Below are positions 26,949-36,512 of a DNA stretch of 64,000 nt, piece after piece (position 1 is the first letter of the stretch; every line of letters begins with the position of its first letter). The DNA lies in contig JAGTPG010000002.1 in the NCBI GenBank assembly GCA_018195615.1, positions 5,077,501-5,141,500 of the forward strand. Direction: 5' to 3'. The DNA comes from Streptomyces tuirus. Its GTDB lineage: Bacteria > Actinomycetota > Actinomycetes > Streptomycetales > Streptomycetaceae. A program made the translations under genes and the position numbers. Under the pieces are notes generated by a model. It had not been told where the DNA came from, did not search any database, and saw only the letters and a list, made by a program, of their open reading frames with translations.

Positions 26949-29162
26949 GTGGCTACTTTCCTGTATCGAGTGGGCCGTCTGGCCTTCCGGCGACGTTGGT
27001 ACGTCGCCCTGGTCTGGGCGGCCGTCCTGGCCGCGGTGGGGCTGGGTGCCCTCAAGGCGCCGGGGGCCGTCGACGAGGAGTTCTCGATGCCCGGCATCGA
27101 GTCCCAGAAGGCGTTCGACCTGATGGAGGAGCGGTTCCCGGGGGCCACGGCCGACGGGGCGACCGCCCGGGTCGTGTTCATCGCGCCGGGCGGCGAGAAG
27201 GTGACCGCCGCAGGGAACAAGCAGGCCGTCGAGGAGGCCGTGGCGGATCTCGGCGACGGCACGCAGGTCGCGAGCGCCGTGGACCCGTTCCAGGCGAAGA
27301 CCGTCAGCAAGGACGGCTCCACCGCCTTCGCGACCGTCACCTACAAGGTCGGCGCGGGCGACCTCACCGACGCCAGCCGCACCCACCTGGAGCGGGCCAT
27401 CGACCAGGCCCGCGACTCCGGGCTGACCGTCGAGGCGGGCGGCACCGCCATGGCCGGCGAAGGCGGGCCCGGTGGCATGGCCGAGGTGATCGGCGTCGCG
27501 ATCGCCGCCGTCGTCCTGCTCGTCACCTTCGGCTCCCTGGCCGCCGCCGGGCTGCCGCTGCTGACCGCCGTCATCGGCGTCGGCGTCAGCATGGCCACGA
27601 TCCTCGCCCTGTCCTCCGCGCTCGGCCTGTCCACGACCACCGGCACCCTGGCGATGATGCTGGGCCTCGCCGTCGGCATCGACTACGCCCTGTTCGTCGT
27701 GTCCCGCTACCGGGAGGAGCGCGCCAAGGGGCGGACGCCGCAGGAGGCGACCGGGATGGCCGTCGGCACCGCCGGGTCCGCGGTGGTGTTCGCCGGGCTC
27801 ACCGTGGTCATCGCGCTGGCGGGGCTCGCCGTGGTCGGCATCCCGATGCTCACCAAGATGGGGCTGGCCGCCGCGGGGGCCGTCGTCGTCGCCGTGCTGA
27901 TCGCGCTGACCCTCGTCCCGGCGTTCCTCGGCTTCTGGCCGAACGCCGTGCTCACCCGGCGGGCCCGCAAGAGCGGCCGGATCGAGGAGAGCGGCGAGAC
28001 AGGCGCCGGCACCCGCTGGGCCCGGTTCGTGCTGCGCCGCCCCCTGCCCGTCCTGGTCCTCGGCGTCGTCGGCCTCGGCGCCCTCGCCCTGCCCGCGACC
28101 GGCCTCCAGCTGGGCATGCCCGGCGACGAGGCCAAGCCGACCTCGAGCAGCGAACGCCGGGCCTACGACGCGCTCGCCGAGGGCTTCGGGCCGGGCTTCA
28201 ACGGGCCGCTGACCGTCGTCGTGGACGCCAAGGGCGATGCCGACCCCAAGGGCGCCGCGGACACGATCGCCGAGGAGATCGGCTCCACGAAGGGCGTGGT
28301 CTCCGTCTCCCCGGCCCGCTTCAACGACGCCGGTGACACCGCCGTCTTCTCCGTCGTGCCGTCCACCGCGCCGACCGACGAGAAGACCAAGAACCTGGTG
28401 ACGACCATCCGCGACGAGCGGCCCGGCATAGAGTCCGGCACGGGCGCGAGCTACGAGGTCACCGGCACCACCGCGCTGAACATCGACATCGCCGAGAAGG
28501 TCCAGGCGGCGCTCGTCCCGTACCTGATCGTGGTCGTCGGGCTGGCGATCGTCCTGCTGCTGGTGGTGTTCCGGTCCGTGCTCGTCCCGCTCAAGGCGGC
28601 CCTCGGCTTCCTGCTGTCGGTGCTGGCCTCCCTCGGCGCGGTCGTCGTGGTGTTCCAGCAGGGCCACGGCGCCGAGCTCCTCGGTGTGGAGCAGACGGGC
28701 CCGATCATGAGCCTGATGCCGATCTTCCTGGTGGGCATCGTCTTCGGCCTCGCCATGGACTACGAGGTGTTCCTCGTCTCGCGGATGCGGGAGGCGTACG
28801 TCCACGGCGAGTCGCCCGCGCAGGCTGTCACCTCGGGCTTCCGGCACAGTGCCCGGGTGGTCGTGGCGGCGGCCCTGATCATGATCGCGGTGTTCGCCGG
28901 GTTCATCGGCGAGAGCGACTCCATGATCAAGATGATCGGGTTCGGGCTCGCCTCCGCCGTCCTCTTCGACGCCTTCGTCGTCCGCATGGCGATCGTGCCC
29001 GCCGTCCTCGCCCTGCTCGGCCACAAGGCCTGGTGGCTGCCGAAGTGGCTGGACCGGATACTGCCCCGCGTCGACGTGGAGGGCGAGGCACTCAGCCGCG
29101 GTCCGGAGACGGAGAAGCCGGCCCCGGACACCACACCGGACCTGGAACCGGCGCGCACCTGA
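26949..29162 (+). CDS. MMPL family (RND-type) transporter
   Basis: A 737-residue inner-membrane exporter with the duplicated RND layout: one segment, a 130-residue external domain, a block of five to six segments, then the same again. The signature motifs GLAVGIDYALFVVSRYREE (first half) and GLAMDYEVFLVSRMREAY (second half) carry the proton-relay Asp-Tyr pairs typical of MMPL proteins. These move lipids, pigments or drugs. GTG 26949 with GGAGA upstream starts at the usual TFLYRVGRLAFRRRW; in-frame codons from 26910 are less likely. It is followed by a strong terminator and a two-component system that may control it. Confidence 0.92.
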   Translation: MATFLYRVGRLAFRRRWYVALVWAAVLAAVGLGALKAPGAVDEEFSMPGIESQKAFDLMEERFPGATADGATARVVFIAPGGEKVTAAGNKQAVEEAVADLGDGTQVASAVDPFQAKTVSKDGSTAFATVTYKVGAGDLTDASRTHLERAIDQARDSGLTVEAGGTAMAGEGGPGGMAEVIGVAIAAVVLLVTFGSLAAAGLPLLTAVIGVGVSMATILALSSALGLSTTTGTLAMMLGLAVGIDYALFVVSRYREERAKGRTPQEATGMAVGTAGSAVVFAGLTVVIALAGLAVVGIPMLTKMGLAAAGAVVVAVLIALTLVPAFLGFWPNAVLTRRARKSGRIEESGETGAGTRWARFVLRRPLPVLVLGVVGLGALALPATGLQLGMPGDEAKPTSSSERRAYDALAEGFGPGFNGPLTVVVDAKGDADPKGAADTIAEEIGSTKGVVSVSPARFNDAGDTAVFSVVPSTAPTDEKTKNLVTTIRDERPGIESGTGASYEVTGTTALNIDIAEKVQAALVPYLIVVVGLAIVLLLVVFRSVLVPLKAALGFLLSVLASLGAVVVVFQQGHGAELLGVEQTGPIMSLMPIFLVGIVFGLAMDYEVFLVSRMREAYVHGESPAQAVTSGFRHSARVVVAAALIMIAVFAGFIGESDSMIKMIGFGLASAVLFDAFVVRMAIVPAVLALLGHKAWWLPKWLDRILPRVDVEGEALSRGPETEKPAPDTTPDLEPART

Positions 29163-29182
29163 CCCGGACCCGTCCCCGGCCA

Positions 29183-29214
29183 GGGCCGCCCGTGGCGAAG
29201 GACACGGGCGGCCC
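29183..29214 (+). terminator. Terminator after the MMPL gene
   Basis: GGGCCGCCCGTG (29183-29194) pairs perfectly with CACGGGCGGCCC (29203-29214) over 12 bp with an 8-base loop, 20 bases after the stop codon. A textbook GC-rich hairpin lacking a U tail. Confidence 0.75.
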
Positions 29215-29276
29215 CTCGGGCGTTGTCGTCCGGAGTCGACCACGATGGTCCCAGCCCCACCTTCCCGGAGAGCCCG

Positions 29277-30525
29277 ATGAGTATCAGTCCGGAGCGGCGC
29301 TACGCGGATCGCCTGGAGAAGTTCTCGGCCCGCCACGCCTTCCTCGTCGATCTGGCCATGGTCCTGGCGCTGATGGGCTGCGCGACCCTCGGCGGCTCGC
29401 TCACCCTGCCCAGTGCCGACCCGCCGGACCAGGACAAGACCGCCACCGTCCTCATGGGGGTGGCCTGCCTGGTCCTGCTCAAGCACCGCACGCACCCGCG
29501 CACCGCCGTCGTCGTGGCCGCGGGCTGTACGGTGACCGCGATCGCGCTGGGCTACCTGGTCACGCCCCTGCTGCTGGCACCGCTCATGGCGGCGCTGTAC
29601 TGGCTGGCCGCCATCACCGACCGCATCGCCACCCGCGCCTACGGCCTCACCACCCTGGTGGCGGTGACGCTCGCGGCCGTGTTCTCCGACTCCATGAACC
29701 ACGTCTCGCTGCTGCTCAGGACGATCGGCCCGATCTTCTGGCTGATGCTGCCGCTCGCCGCCGGCAAGACGACCCAGCTGCGGCGCGCCTACCTCGAGTC
29801 GGTGCAGGCCCGCGCCGAACACGCCGAGCGGACCCGGGAGGAGGAGGCCCGGCTGCGCGTCACCGAGGAACGGATGCGCATCGCCCGGGAGCTCCACGAC
29901 GTCGTCGCCCACCACATGGCCCTGGCCAACGCCCAGGCCGGCACGGCCGCGCACCTCGCCCTCAGCAACCCCGAGCAGACCCGGAAGATCCTCACCGACC
30001 TGACCGGCACCACGTCCTCCGCGCTGCGGGAGCTGAAGGCCACGCTGGGCCTGCTACGGCAGAACGACGGCAGCGACGCCGACCCCGGCTCCCCGGCCCT
30101 GGAACCCTCCCCGGACTCGGCCGCCTGCCCGAGCTGGTCTCGGCGTGCGAGTCGGCGGGCCTGGAGGTCACCGTCACCACGCAAGGGGAGCCGCAGCCCC
30201 TCTCACCGGGGGTGGACCTCACGGCCTTCCGCATCGTGCAGGAGGCGCTCACCAACGTCAGCAAGCACGCCGCCGCCGAGGCCGCCCACGTACGCCTCGC
30301 CTACACCGGCTCCCGCCTGCTGATCACGGTCACCAACGACGGCCCCACCGCCGCCGAGCCCGCGCCGGACCGCGGATTCGGCGTGATGGGCATGCGCGAA
30401 CGCGCCCTCTCCATCGGCGGTGAACTGTGCGCCGGCCCGCGCCCCCAGGGCGGTTTCGAGGTCAGCACCGCACTGCCGCTGCAGCCCTCGCCCTCCCCCA
30501 CCTCGCCGAAGGAACGACGCCATGA
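29277..30525 (+). CDS. Sensor histidine kinase (HisKA_3), twice frameshifted
   Basis: A 416-residue NarX/DesK-class membrane kinase with about four to five N-terminal membrane segments (LVDLAMVLALMGCATL, TAVVVAAGCTVTAIALGYLV, LLLAPLMAALYWLA). The His is in RIARELHDVVAHHMALANAQAG; the N box is IVQEALTNVSKHA and the G region GFGVMGMRERAL. One base is missing near 30111-30116 (joins EPSP to GLGRLPELVSAC) and one in the C run 30495-30499, which restores a stop (30523-30525) overlapping the regulator start as ATGA. ATG 29277 has CCGGAG. It partners the regulator at 30522. Confidence 0.88.
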
Positions 30526-31199
30526 CCATCAGGGTGCTGCTCGCCGACGACCAGGCCCTGCTGCGGGCCACCTTCCGGATCCTCATCGACTCCTGCGCGG
30601 ACATGGAGGTGGTCGCCGAGGCCTCCGACGGCGCGGAGGCGGTGGAGCTGACCCGCGTCCACCGACCCGACATCGTCCTCATGGACATCCGCATGCCCGG
30701 CACCGACGGCCTCGCCGCCACCGCCGCGCTCTGCGCCGACCCGGGTCTGTCGGCGACCCGCGTCCTCATCCTGACCACCTTCGAGACCGAGGACTACGTC
30801 GCCCAGGCGCTGCGCGCCGGTGCCAGCGGCTTCCTCGGCAAGGACGTCACCGCCGACACGCTCCTGGCGGGCCTGCGCACGGTGGCCTCCGGCGAGGCCC
30901 TCCTCTCCCCCGTGGCCACCCGCTCCCTCATCACCCGCTTCCTGCTGGCCCCCGCCCCCGACACCCACCTGGCCCCACCGGAACGCCTCGCCGACCTCAC
31001 CGTCCGGGAACGCGAGGTGATGGCCCTGGCCGCGGAAGGCAGATCCAACACCGAGATCGCCGAGGACCTGACCCTCAGCCCGCTGACCGTCCGCACCCAC
31101 ATCCACCGGGCCATGACCAAACTGAACGCCCGCGACCGCGCGCAACTGGTCGTCATCGCCTACCAGACGGGGCTGGTACGGGCGACGCCACCGGCGTGA
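30522..31199 (+). CDS. NarL/LuxR-type response regulator
   Basis: A 225-residue regulator with intact receiver (LLADDQALLRATF; phosphoacceptor Asp in DIVLMDIRMPG; LTTFETEDYV; FLGKD with the conserved Lys) and C-terminal LuxR helix-turn-helix (LTVREREVMALAAEGRSNTEIAEDL; VRTHIHRAMTKLNARDR). Translation is coupled to the kinase by ATGA. Nearest likely target is the MMPL exporter upstream. It converges with the serine hydrolase gene, only 12 bases away. Confidence 0.93.
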   Translation: MTIRVLLADDQALLRATFRILIDSCADMEVVAEASDGAEAVELTRVHRPDIVLMDIRMPGTDGLAATAALCADPGLSATRVLILTTFETEDYVAQALRAGASGFLGKDVTADTLLAGLRTVASGEALLSPVATRSLITRFLLAPAPDTHLAPPERLADLTVREREVMALAAEGRSNTEIAEDLTLSPLTVRTHIHRAMTKLNARDRAQLVVIAYQTGLVRATPPA

Positions 31200-31211
31200 A
31201 GCGGGCGGCTG

Positions 31212-32374
31212 TCAGGGGGTGCCGTACGTCGCCACCATGACGTCCCGCGCCACCTCGTTCATGTCCTGGCCCTTGGCGTCCGTGGAGTTGACGCTGTAGA
31301 CGAGGGTGCGCGAGCCGTCGCGGGTGGAGGCGATGGCCGCGTTGTACCCCAGCGCCCGCCCGTCTTGCCCCACACCTCCCGGCCACCCAGCACCTTCATC
31401 GACAGGCCGACGGAGTAAGCGGCCGGCTTCCCTGTCTTGAAGTCGGTCACCTCCGGCAGGGTGAACATCTCCTCCAGCAACGGTCCGCGCACCACCCGCC
31501 CCGCGAACAGCGCCTTCGTGAACCGCTCCAGGTCCGCCGTCGTCGACACGATGTCACCGGCCGCCCAGCCGTCCGTCGACCCCCACACGGACACGTCACG
31601 GAGCCCCGTCGTCCCGTCGTCCAGCCGCATCCTCTGGTAGCCGTGGTTGTGCGGCCCGACGATGCGCGGATTCGTGCCCGGGAAGTACGTGTCGCACAGC
31701 CCCAGCGGCTTCAGCACCTGCTCGGCGACCTGATCCCCGTACGCGTCACCGGTGACGCGCTCGATCAGCAGACCGGCGATCGTGTACCCGATGTTGAGGT
31801 AGTGCTGCCGCTCGCCCGGCGCGAACTCGGGACCCTTCGACGCCGCCGAGCGGACCATGTCCTCGGGGTCGTGGACCTGGAAGCGGTTCGCGTACCACTC
31901 CTCGACCGTGGTTCCGGGGAAGTCCGGGGCCGGGATGCCGTGCGTGTGGTTGAGCAACTGCCGGACGGTGACGCCCCCGTACGACGCGGGGATCAGCTCC
32001 GGCAGGTACGAACGTGCGGTGCGGTCCAGGTCCAGTTCGCCCTCGGCGGCGAGCTGCAGGGCGACGGCGGCCGTGAAGACCTTGGTGACGGACCCGGCGC
32101 GGAAACGGGCGCCGGGATCGGCCGGCCGGTGGGTCCGCAGGTCGTGCACGCCGGAACTGCCCCGCCAGACGCCCTCGCGCCCGCCGACGCGTACGAGTGC
32201 GGCGGTCGCGTCGGCGTCGGGCAGGCCGGCGATGGCGGCGGTGAGGCCGGAATCCGGGTGCTGCGCGGACACCCGGGCGGCTGTCGGGGCAGACGCGGCG
32301 GCCGGGAGGACGGACGGCCCCGCCACGACTCCCACGAGGAGCGCGGCGGCCAGCACAGACGCGGTACGGGGCAT
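31212..32374 (-). CDS. Secreted serine hydrolase, class C beta-lactamase / DD-peptidase type, frameshifted
   Basis: A 387-residue exported penicillin-binding-fold hydrolase. A signal peptide covers residues 1-30 (VLAAALLVGVVAGPSVLPAAASA). The catalytic SxxK is AGSVTKVFTAAVALQ, the YxN motif is HYLNIGY and the third motif is VWGKTGG. Members are D-Ala-D-Ala carboxypeptidases or esterases. The frame breaks at 31347-31360; one added base gives LGYNAAIASTRDGSRTLVYS and the usual ending DMNEVARDVMVATYG. ATG 32374 has CGGAG; an upstream TTG is less likely. The gene lies downstream of a two-component system on the same strand but behind a terminator. Confidence 0.9.
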
Positions 32375-32470
32375 GGTCAACTCCGTTGATATGAGCCGGT
32401 GTCAGGGACGGCTCCATCCTCCGGAGTCGCAGCGGACGGCGGATCGCCCCCGCAGGCGGTCTCGGGCGGC

Positions 32471-32498
32471 CGGTTCCTCGCCCACGAGGGGGAGGAAC
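32471..32498 (-). terminator. Terminator of the GYD-kinase-regulator operon
   Basis: GGTTCCTC (32471-32478) pairs perfectly with GAGGAACC (32491-32498) with a 12-base loop; it lies 14 bases after the inferred end of the response regulator on the minus strand and before the serine hydrolase start. Confidence 0.55.
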
Positions 32499-32511
32499 CA
32501 GCCCGGACGGA

Positions 32512-33182
32512 TTACCCGGCCGGGGATCCCCGGCCGCGACCAGCCCCGTCTCGTACGCGCAGATCACGGCCTGGATCCGGTCCCGCAGCCCCAGCTTCGC
32601 CAGCACATTGCCGACGTGCGTCTTGACCGTGTGGTCACTGACCACCAGCTCCGCGGCGATCTCGGCGTTCGACAGGCCGCGCGCGAGCAGCAGCAGCGTC
32701 TCGCGCTCCCGCCCGGTCAGCACGTCCAGCCGGGGATGGGGCCGCCGGGGCCGGGCGGTGGCGGGCCGCGTGTACTGCTCCACCAGCCGCCGGGCCACCG
32801 ACGGCGCGAGCAGCGAGTCGCCCCGGGCGACGACCCGTACGGCATGGACGAGGTCGTCCCGGCGGACGTCCTTGAGCAGGAAGCCACTCGCGCCGGCGTG
32901 CAGCGCGTCGTAGACGTACTCGTCGGAGTCGAAGGTCGTCAGCATCACGCACCGGCAGTCGCCTGCCGCACTGATCTCCCGGCAGGCCTCGATCCCGTCC
33001 ATGCGTGGCATCCGCACGTCGAGCAGCGCCACGTGGGCGGCATGCCGCCGCACCGCCGCCACGGCCTCGGCCCCGTCGCCCACCTCCGCGACGACCTCGA
33101 TGTCCGGCTGGACGTCCAGGATCAGGGCGAATCCGCTGCGCACCAGCTCCTGGTCGTCGGCCACGACCACACGGATCGTCAC
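32512..33182 (-). CDS. NarL/LuxR-type response regulator
   Basis: A 223-residue regulator. Receiver: VVADDQELVRSGFALIL, phosphoacceptor Asp in HVALLDVRMPRMDG, LTTFDSDEYVY, FLLKD. Effector: LTGRERETLLLLARGLSNAEIAAEL and VKTHVGNVLAKLGLRDR. As written the frame runs on into the serine hydrolase; one extra base in 32522-32531 gives AAGGSPAG and a TAA at 32512, the normal family length. GTG 33182 overlaps the kinase stop (GTGA). Third gene of the GYD-kinase-regulator operon. Confidence 0.9.
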
Positions 33183-34380
33183 CGCGCCACCTCCACGGCG
33201 GCCGGTACGGGCAGACGAACCAGCACCTCGAACCCCCGCCCGTCAGCTCCCCGCCCGGTCACCGCGCTCCCCCGTGCGCCACCGCCCGCTCCCTGATCCC
33301 GACGAGCCCGTGCCCGCCCCCGCCGGAACCAGGCTTCGGCCCCCGCCCGTCATCCGTCACCCGGACAGACAAGTCGCTGCCTCCGTACGCCAGTTGTACG
33401 GACACGGTACGGGCGTCCGCATGCCTGACAGCATTGGTCAGTGCTTCCTGGACGACCCGGAAGACGGTCGCCGCGACCGCCCCCGGCAACGGCCGGACGA
33501 CCCCTGCCGTCCCGTACACCACCTCGAGCCCACTGGCCCGTACCCGTTCGACCAGCTCGGGCAGGTCCGCGAGCCCCGGCTGCGGCTCGCGCGGGGCGGC
33601 GTCGCTGCCCTCGTCGTCGCCCTCGCGCAGCACCCCGAGCATCCGCCGCAGCTGCGCCATGGCGTCCCGCCCGGTGGCGGAGATGGCGTCGAAGGCGGCC
33701 TCGGCGCGCTCCGGCGCGGCCCGCACCGCCACGGGTCCGGCCTCGGCCTGGACGATCATCAGACTCACCGCGTGGGAGAGGATGTCGTGCATCTCCCGGG
33801 CGATCCGGGCCCGTTCGCGCGCGGCGGCCCGCTCGGCCTCGACGCGGTTCGCCCGCTGCCGGGCGTCGGTGAGCCGCCCGAAGACGTAGGCGGCCGCGAA
33901 CACGAAGAGTGAGAACGTCAGTTCACGGGCGGACCGGGTGTTGAGCCAGACCCCCACGGGCACGGCGACCAGCAGCACGGCGCCGGTGGCGAGCCGCTTC
34001 CGCGCGGACGACAGCGCGGCAATCGTGTACACGACCACGAGCCCGGTGTACGGCAGCGGCTGCCCGGGCCCGTCCAGAGTGAACCGGTACAGCGCGTTGG
34101 TGGCCAGCACGGCGAACAGCACGGCGACGGGGGCGCGCCGCCGCCAGACCAGGGGAACGACGGTGAGTGTGCTCAGCCCGTACGCACCCCAGGTCGCGGG
34201 CGGCGCCCCGGCCGCCCTCGGCACGACGAACGGCATGGTCATCGCACCCTGGACCAGGAGCGCGATGCCGATGTCGACGAACAGGGGATTGGCCGCGCCC
34301 AGTGCCCTGGCGCGCTCCCACCACTCCCGTATCTGCCCGCGTATGCCCCCACGCCCACACACGGTAACGGGCCGCGTCAC
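33179..34380 (-). CDS. Sensor histidine kinase (HisKA_3), frameshifted at the end
   Basis: A 400-residue membrane kinase: four to six N-terminal segments (LFVDIGIALLVQGAMTMPFVV, LSTLTVVPLVW, LLVAVPVGVWL, LTFSLFVFAAAYVFG), His in RIAREMHDILSHAVSLMIVQAEAG, N box VVQEALTNAVRHA, G box VTDDGRGPKPG..GHGLVGIRER. One base is missing in the C run 33269-33273; repair gives AVTGRGADGRGFEVLVRLPV and a stop overlapping the regulator. GTG 34380 overlaps the stop of the GYD gene (GTGA), so three genes are coupled in series. Confidence 0.9.
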
Positions 34381-34695
34381 GCTCCGGGGCTCGGAAGGTG
34401 ACCTGCCGACGGGTGGCCTCGTCGATCTCGTCGACCGTGAGCAGAGGGGTGGCCCGCGTCCGGATCCCCCCGCTGGCCTTCACGGTGAGACTCACCGCGG
34501 CCATGGACAGGGCGTCGGGGAAGTCGACGATCAGCACGACGTCCTCCGCCCCGAAGGCGGAGTACATCGCCTCGACCTTCCCCCGAGCCCGGCCACGACC
34601 TGCTCGACGGCATCCCGCCGCCCACTGGCCCCTTCCTGGAGCAGGCCCCTGGTGCCTTCGGTCGTGTAGGTCGCCTGAATGAGGAACTTCGGCAT
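34377..34695 (-). CDS. GYD domain protein, twice frameshifted
   Basis: A 106-residue small soluble protein of the GYD family (ferredoxin-like fold, function unknown): KFLIQATYTTEGTRGLLQEG, then EAMYSAFGAEDVVLIVDFPD and AAVSLTVKASGG. The frame breaks in the C run 34580-34584 and again at 34384-34389; both repairs add one base and produce the usual ending TFRAPGA with a stop that overlaps the kinase start. ATG 34695 has GGGAAG upstream. It heads the operon with the kinase and regulator, so it may feed a signal to them (inference). Confidence 0.8.
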
Positions 34696-34816
34696 GGCTG
34701 CTTCCCGCCCATCGGTCGTCCGGTGTGCGGAATGCCTTCCCGGCGGGGCAGCGGCCGTTGCGCGCGGTGCCTGGTTTCACTCGTTGGCACTGTCTGATCA
34801 TTGGGCGGGCCTGGTG

Positions 34817-34856
34817 GATGTTGGTGCTGTATTCTTTTATATACATGACCAACATC
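34817..34856. promoter_or_regulatory. Inverted repeat over the toxin-antitoxin promoter
   Basis: GATGTTGGT (34817-34825) and ACCAACATC (34848-34856) are a perfect 9-bp inverted repeat around an AT-rich segment with TATATAC at 34838-34844, the only plausible -10 region here, 18 bases upstream of the antitoxin start. This geometry fits autorepression by a VapBC-type complex. Confidence 0.6.
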
Positions 34857-34873
34857 GTAAAGGGGGGTGCGGT

Positions 34874-35095
34874 ATGTCGGTGACCCAGATCGACATCGAC
34901 GACGACGCGCTGGAACGTGCCATGGCTCTGGCCAAGGTCAGGACCAAGAAGGAGGCGGTCAATCTCGCACTGCATTTCTTCGCCGAACAGCAGGAGCGTG
35001 CGGCGCGTATCAGCCGTCACTTCGAGCGGGCGCGTGAGTGGGGTGCCGTCGAGGACGCTGAGCGGCTGCACGAGGCGGAGAAGAACAGCCGGTGA
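34874..35095 (+). CDS. VapB-type antitoxin
   Basis: A 73-residue protein: an N-terminal ribbon-helix-helix-like segment (VTQIDIDDDALERAMALAKVRTKKEAVNLALHFFAEQ) followed by a charged C-terminal tail that should wrap the toxin (RISRHFERAREWGAVEDAERL). This is the VapB2/MazE-like VapB pattern common in actinobacteria. ATG 34874 has AGGGGGG upstream. Its stop overlaps the toxin start (GTGA), and the surrounding AT-rich promoter stands out in this GC-rich region, suggesting acquisition by transfer. Confidence 0.88.
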   Translation: MSVTQIDIDDDALERAMALAKVRTKKEAVNLALHFFAEQQERAARISRHFERAREWGAVEDAERLHEAEKNSR

Positions 35096-35502
35096 TCTAC
35101 CTGCTCGACACCTCCGGCCTGGTCCGGCTCCTCCGCGATTCAAAACTTCAGTCCGCCTGGTACGACGCGATCGACGCGGGAGCCATCGCGTCTTGCCATG
35201 TGCAGCGCACCGAGTTTCTCCACAGCGCCAGGAACGGCCGCGAGTACGACGAGATCGCGGAGATGTTCACCGACCTCTATCCCGATGTGTCGTTGCCGAA
35301 GAACGCGGGACGCTGGATCGGCGCGGTGCAGCACCGTATGGCCCGGGCCGGTGAGCACCGCAGTGCCTCGGCGGTGGACCTCGTCATCGCCGCCACTGCA
35401 GCTCACCACGGCCTCGCTGTCCTCCATGACGACGCTGACTACCGTGCCATCGCCCGGCATGCGTCCGACCTGACCGAGCACAACATCCACGACATCGTCT
35501 GA
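35092..35502 (+). CDS. vapC: VapC-type PIN domain ribonuclease toxin
   Basis: A 136-residue PIN-domain toxin expected to cut specific RNAs. Acidic metal ligands are visible: Asp6 in YLLDTSGLVRLL, Glu41 in CHVQRTEFLHSARN, Asp95 in ASAVDLVIAATAAHHGLAVLHDDADYRAIA and the following Asp pair. The GTG start overlaps the antitoxin stop, giving coupled translation, the standard arrangement for VapBC. It converges with the WYL regulator, 8 bases apart. Confidence 0.9.
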   Translation: MIYLLDTSGLVRLLRDSKLQSAWYDAIDAGAIASCHVQRTEFLHSARNGREYDEIAEMFTDLYPDVSLPKNAGRWIGAVQHRMARAGEHRSASAVDLVIAATAAHHGLAVLHDDADYRAIARHASDLTEHNIHDIV

Positions 35503-35510
35503 GCTTGCAC

Positions 35511-36481
35511 TCACACAGAGCGCCCGAGACCCTCGTCGATGCGGGTGCGCAGGGAGCGGAGCGCCTGCCTCAGTTCTGCCGGTTCGATGTCCGTGAGGTC
35601 AGCGTCGAAGGTCAGGAGCAGTCCTGCCAGCCCTGCCCAGGACCACGCGCCGAGCGTGAGCCGGCAGCTGGAGTCGGTGTCGTGCTCGACCGTCGATCCG
35701 CCGGGGGCGAACCGGGCGACGACGGGCGCGGGCAGTGCGACGAGCGCCGAGCCGCGGCACGGCCACTCTGCCGGGGTGTCGCCTCGGTCGTACGTGCTCA
35801 TGACGAATGCGACCGGATCGCCGTGCGGGACGTCGCGACGGTCGAAGGTCCTCCCCGTGGGCATGCGTGGTTCGAGGCGGTCGATGCGCATCGCGCGCCA
35901 TCGGTCCGCGTCCGGCTGGAACGCGACGAGGTACCACCGTGCCGCCCACACGACGAGGTCGTGCGGTTCCAGCGTGAGGGTCGTCGGTTCGTCCTCGCCC
36001 GTGTAGTCCGCGCGGACGATGTGCTGTCGGTTGATCGCGCCTCCGATGACGCGGATGATCTCGGCGTCGATGGGCGCCGCGGGGAACTCCCAGTAGTTGC
36101 GCGCCGCGGAGACGGTGAAGGCTTCGGCGTGGACACGGCTGCGGGCGGGCATCACCTGCCGCAGCGTGGCGAGGGCGCGGGCCGCGTTCTCGCGAATGCC
36201 GGACAGGATCGTGGGGACGGTCTGGAGCGCGACGGCCGCCGCGACAGCCTGGTCCTCGTCGAACACGACCGGCGGCAACCGGGTGGCGCGGCCGAGCCGG
36301 TAACCCCCACCCGCCCCGCGCACGGCCTCGATCTCATACCCGAGCTCTCTGAGCGTGTCGATGTCGCGTCGCACGGTCCGCACGGACGTCCCGAGCCTCG
36401 TGGCGAGTTCCCGGCGGTCAGAGTCGCGCCGACCCCGAGGATCGACAGCAGCTTGAGCGTCCGTGCGGAGGTGGCGGTCAT
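35511..36481 (-). CDS. WYL-domain transcriptional regulator (YafY type), frameshifted
   Basis: A 323-residue regulator. Residues 1-60 are a DeoR-like winged helix (ARTLKLLSILGGRRDSDRRELA, LGTSVRTVRRDIDTLRELGYEIE) and residues about 140-225 the WYL ligand-binding domain (RQHIVRADYTG, LEPHDLVVWAARWYLVAFQ), followed by a WCX C-terminal domain. One base is missing in the C run 36433-36436 within the HTH. ATG 36481 has GGGGATGAG. Only 31 bases separate it from the divergent MFS gene, so the two must share regulatory DNA and it probably controls the exporter. Confidence 0.88.
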
Positions 36482-36512
36482 GGCTCATCCCCTCACATGA
36501 AGCGGTCACTCG

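Noticed and set aside
25119..29954. Very long minus-strand open frame (1611 codons) over the lactonase and MMPL genes
   Set aside because: Antisense shadow of GC-rich coding DNA: low-complexity Gly/Arg/Asp/His text, no domain, and both plus-strand genes are clear.
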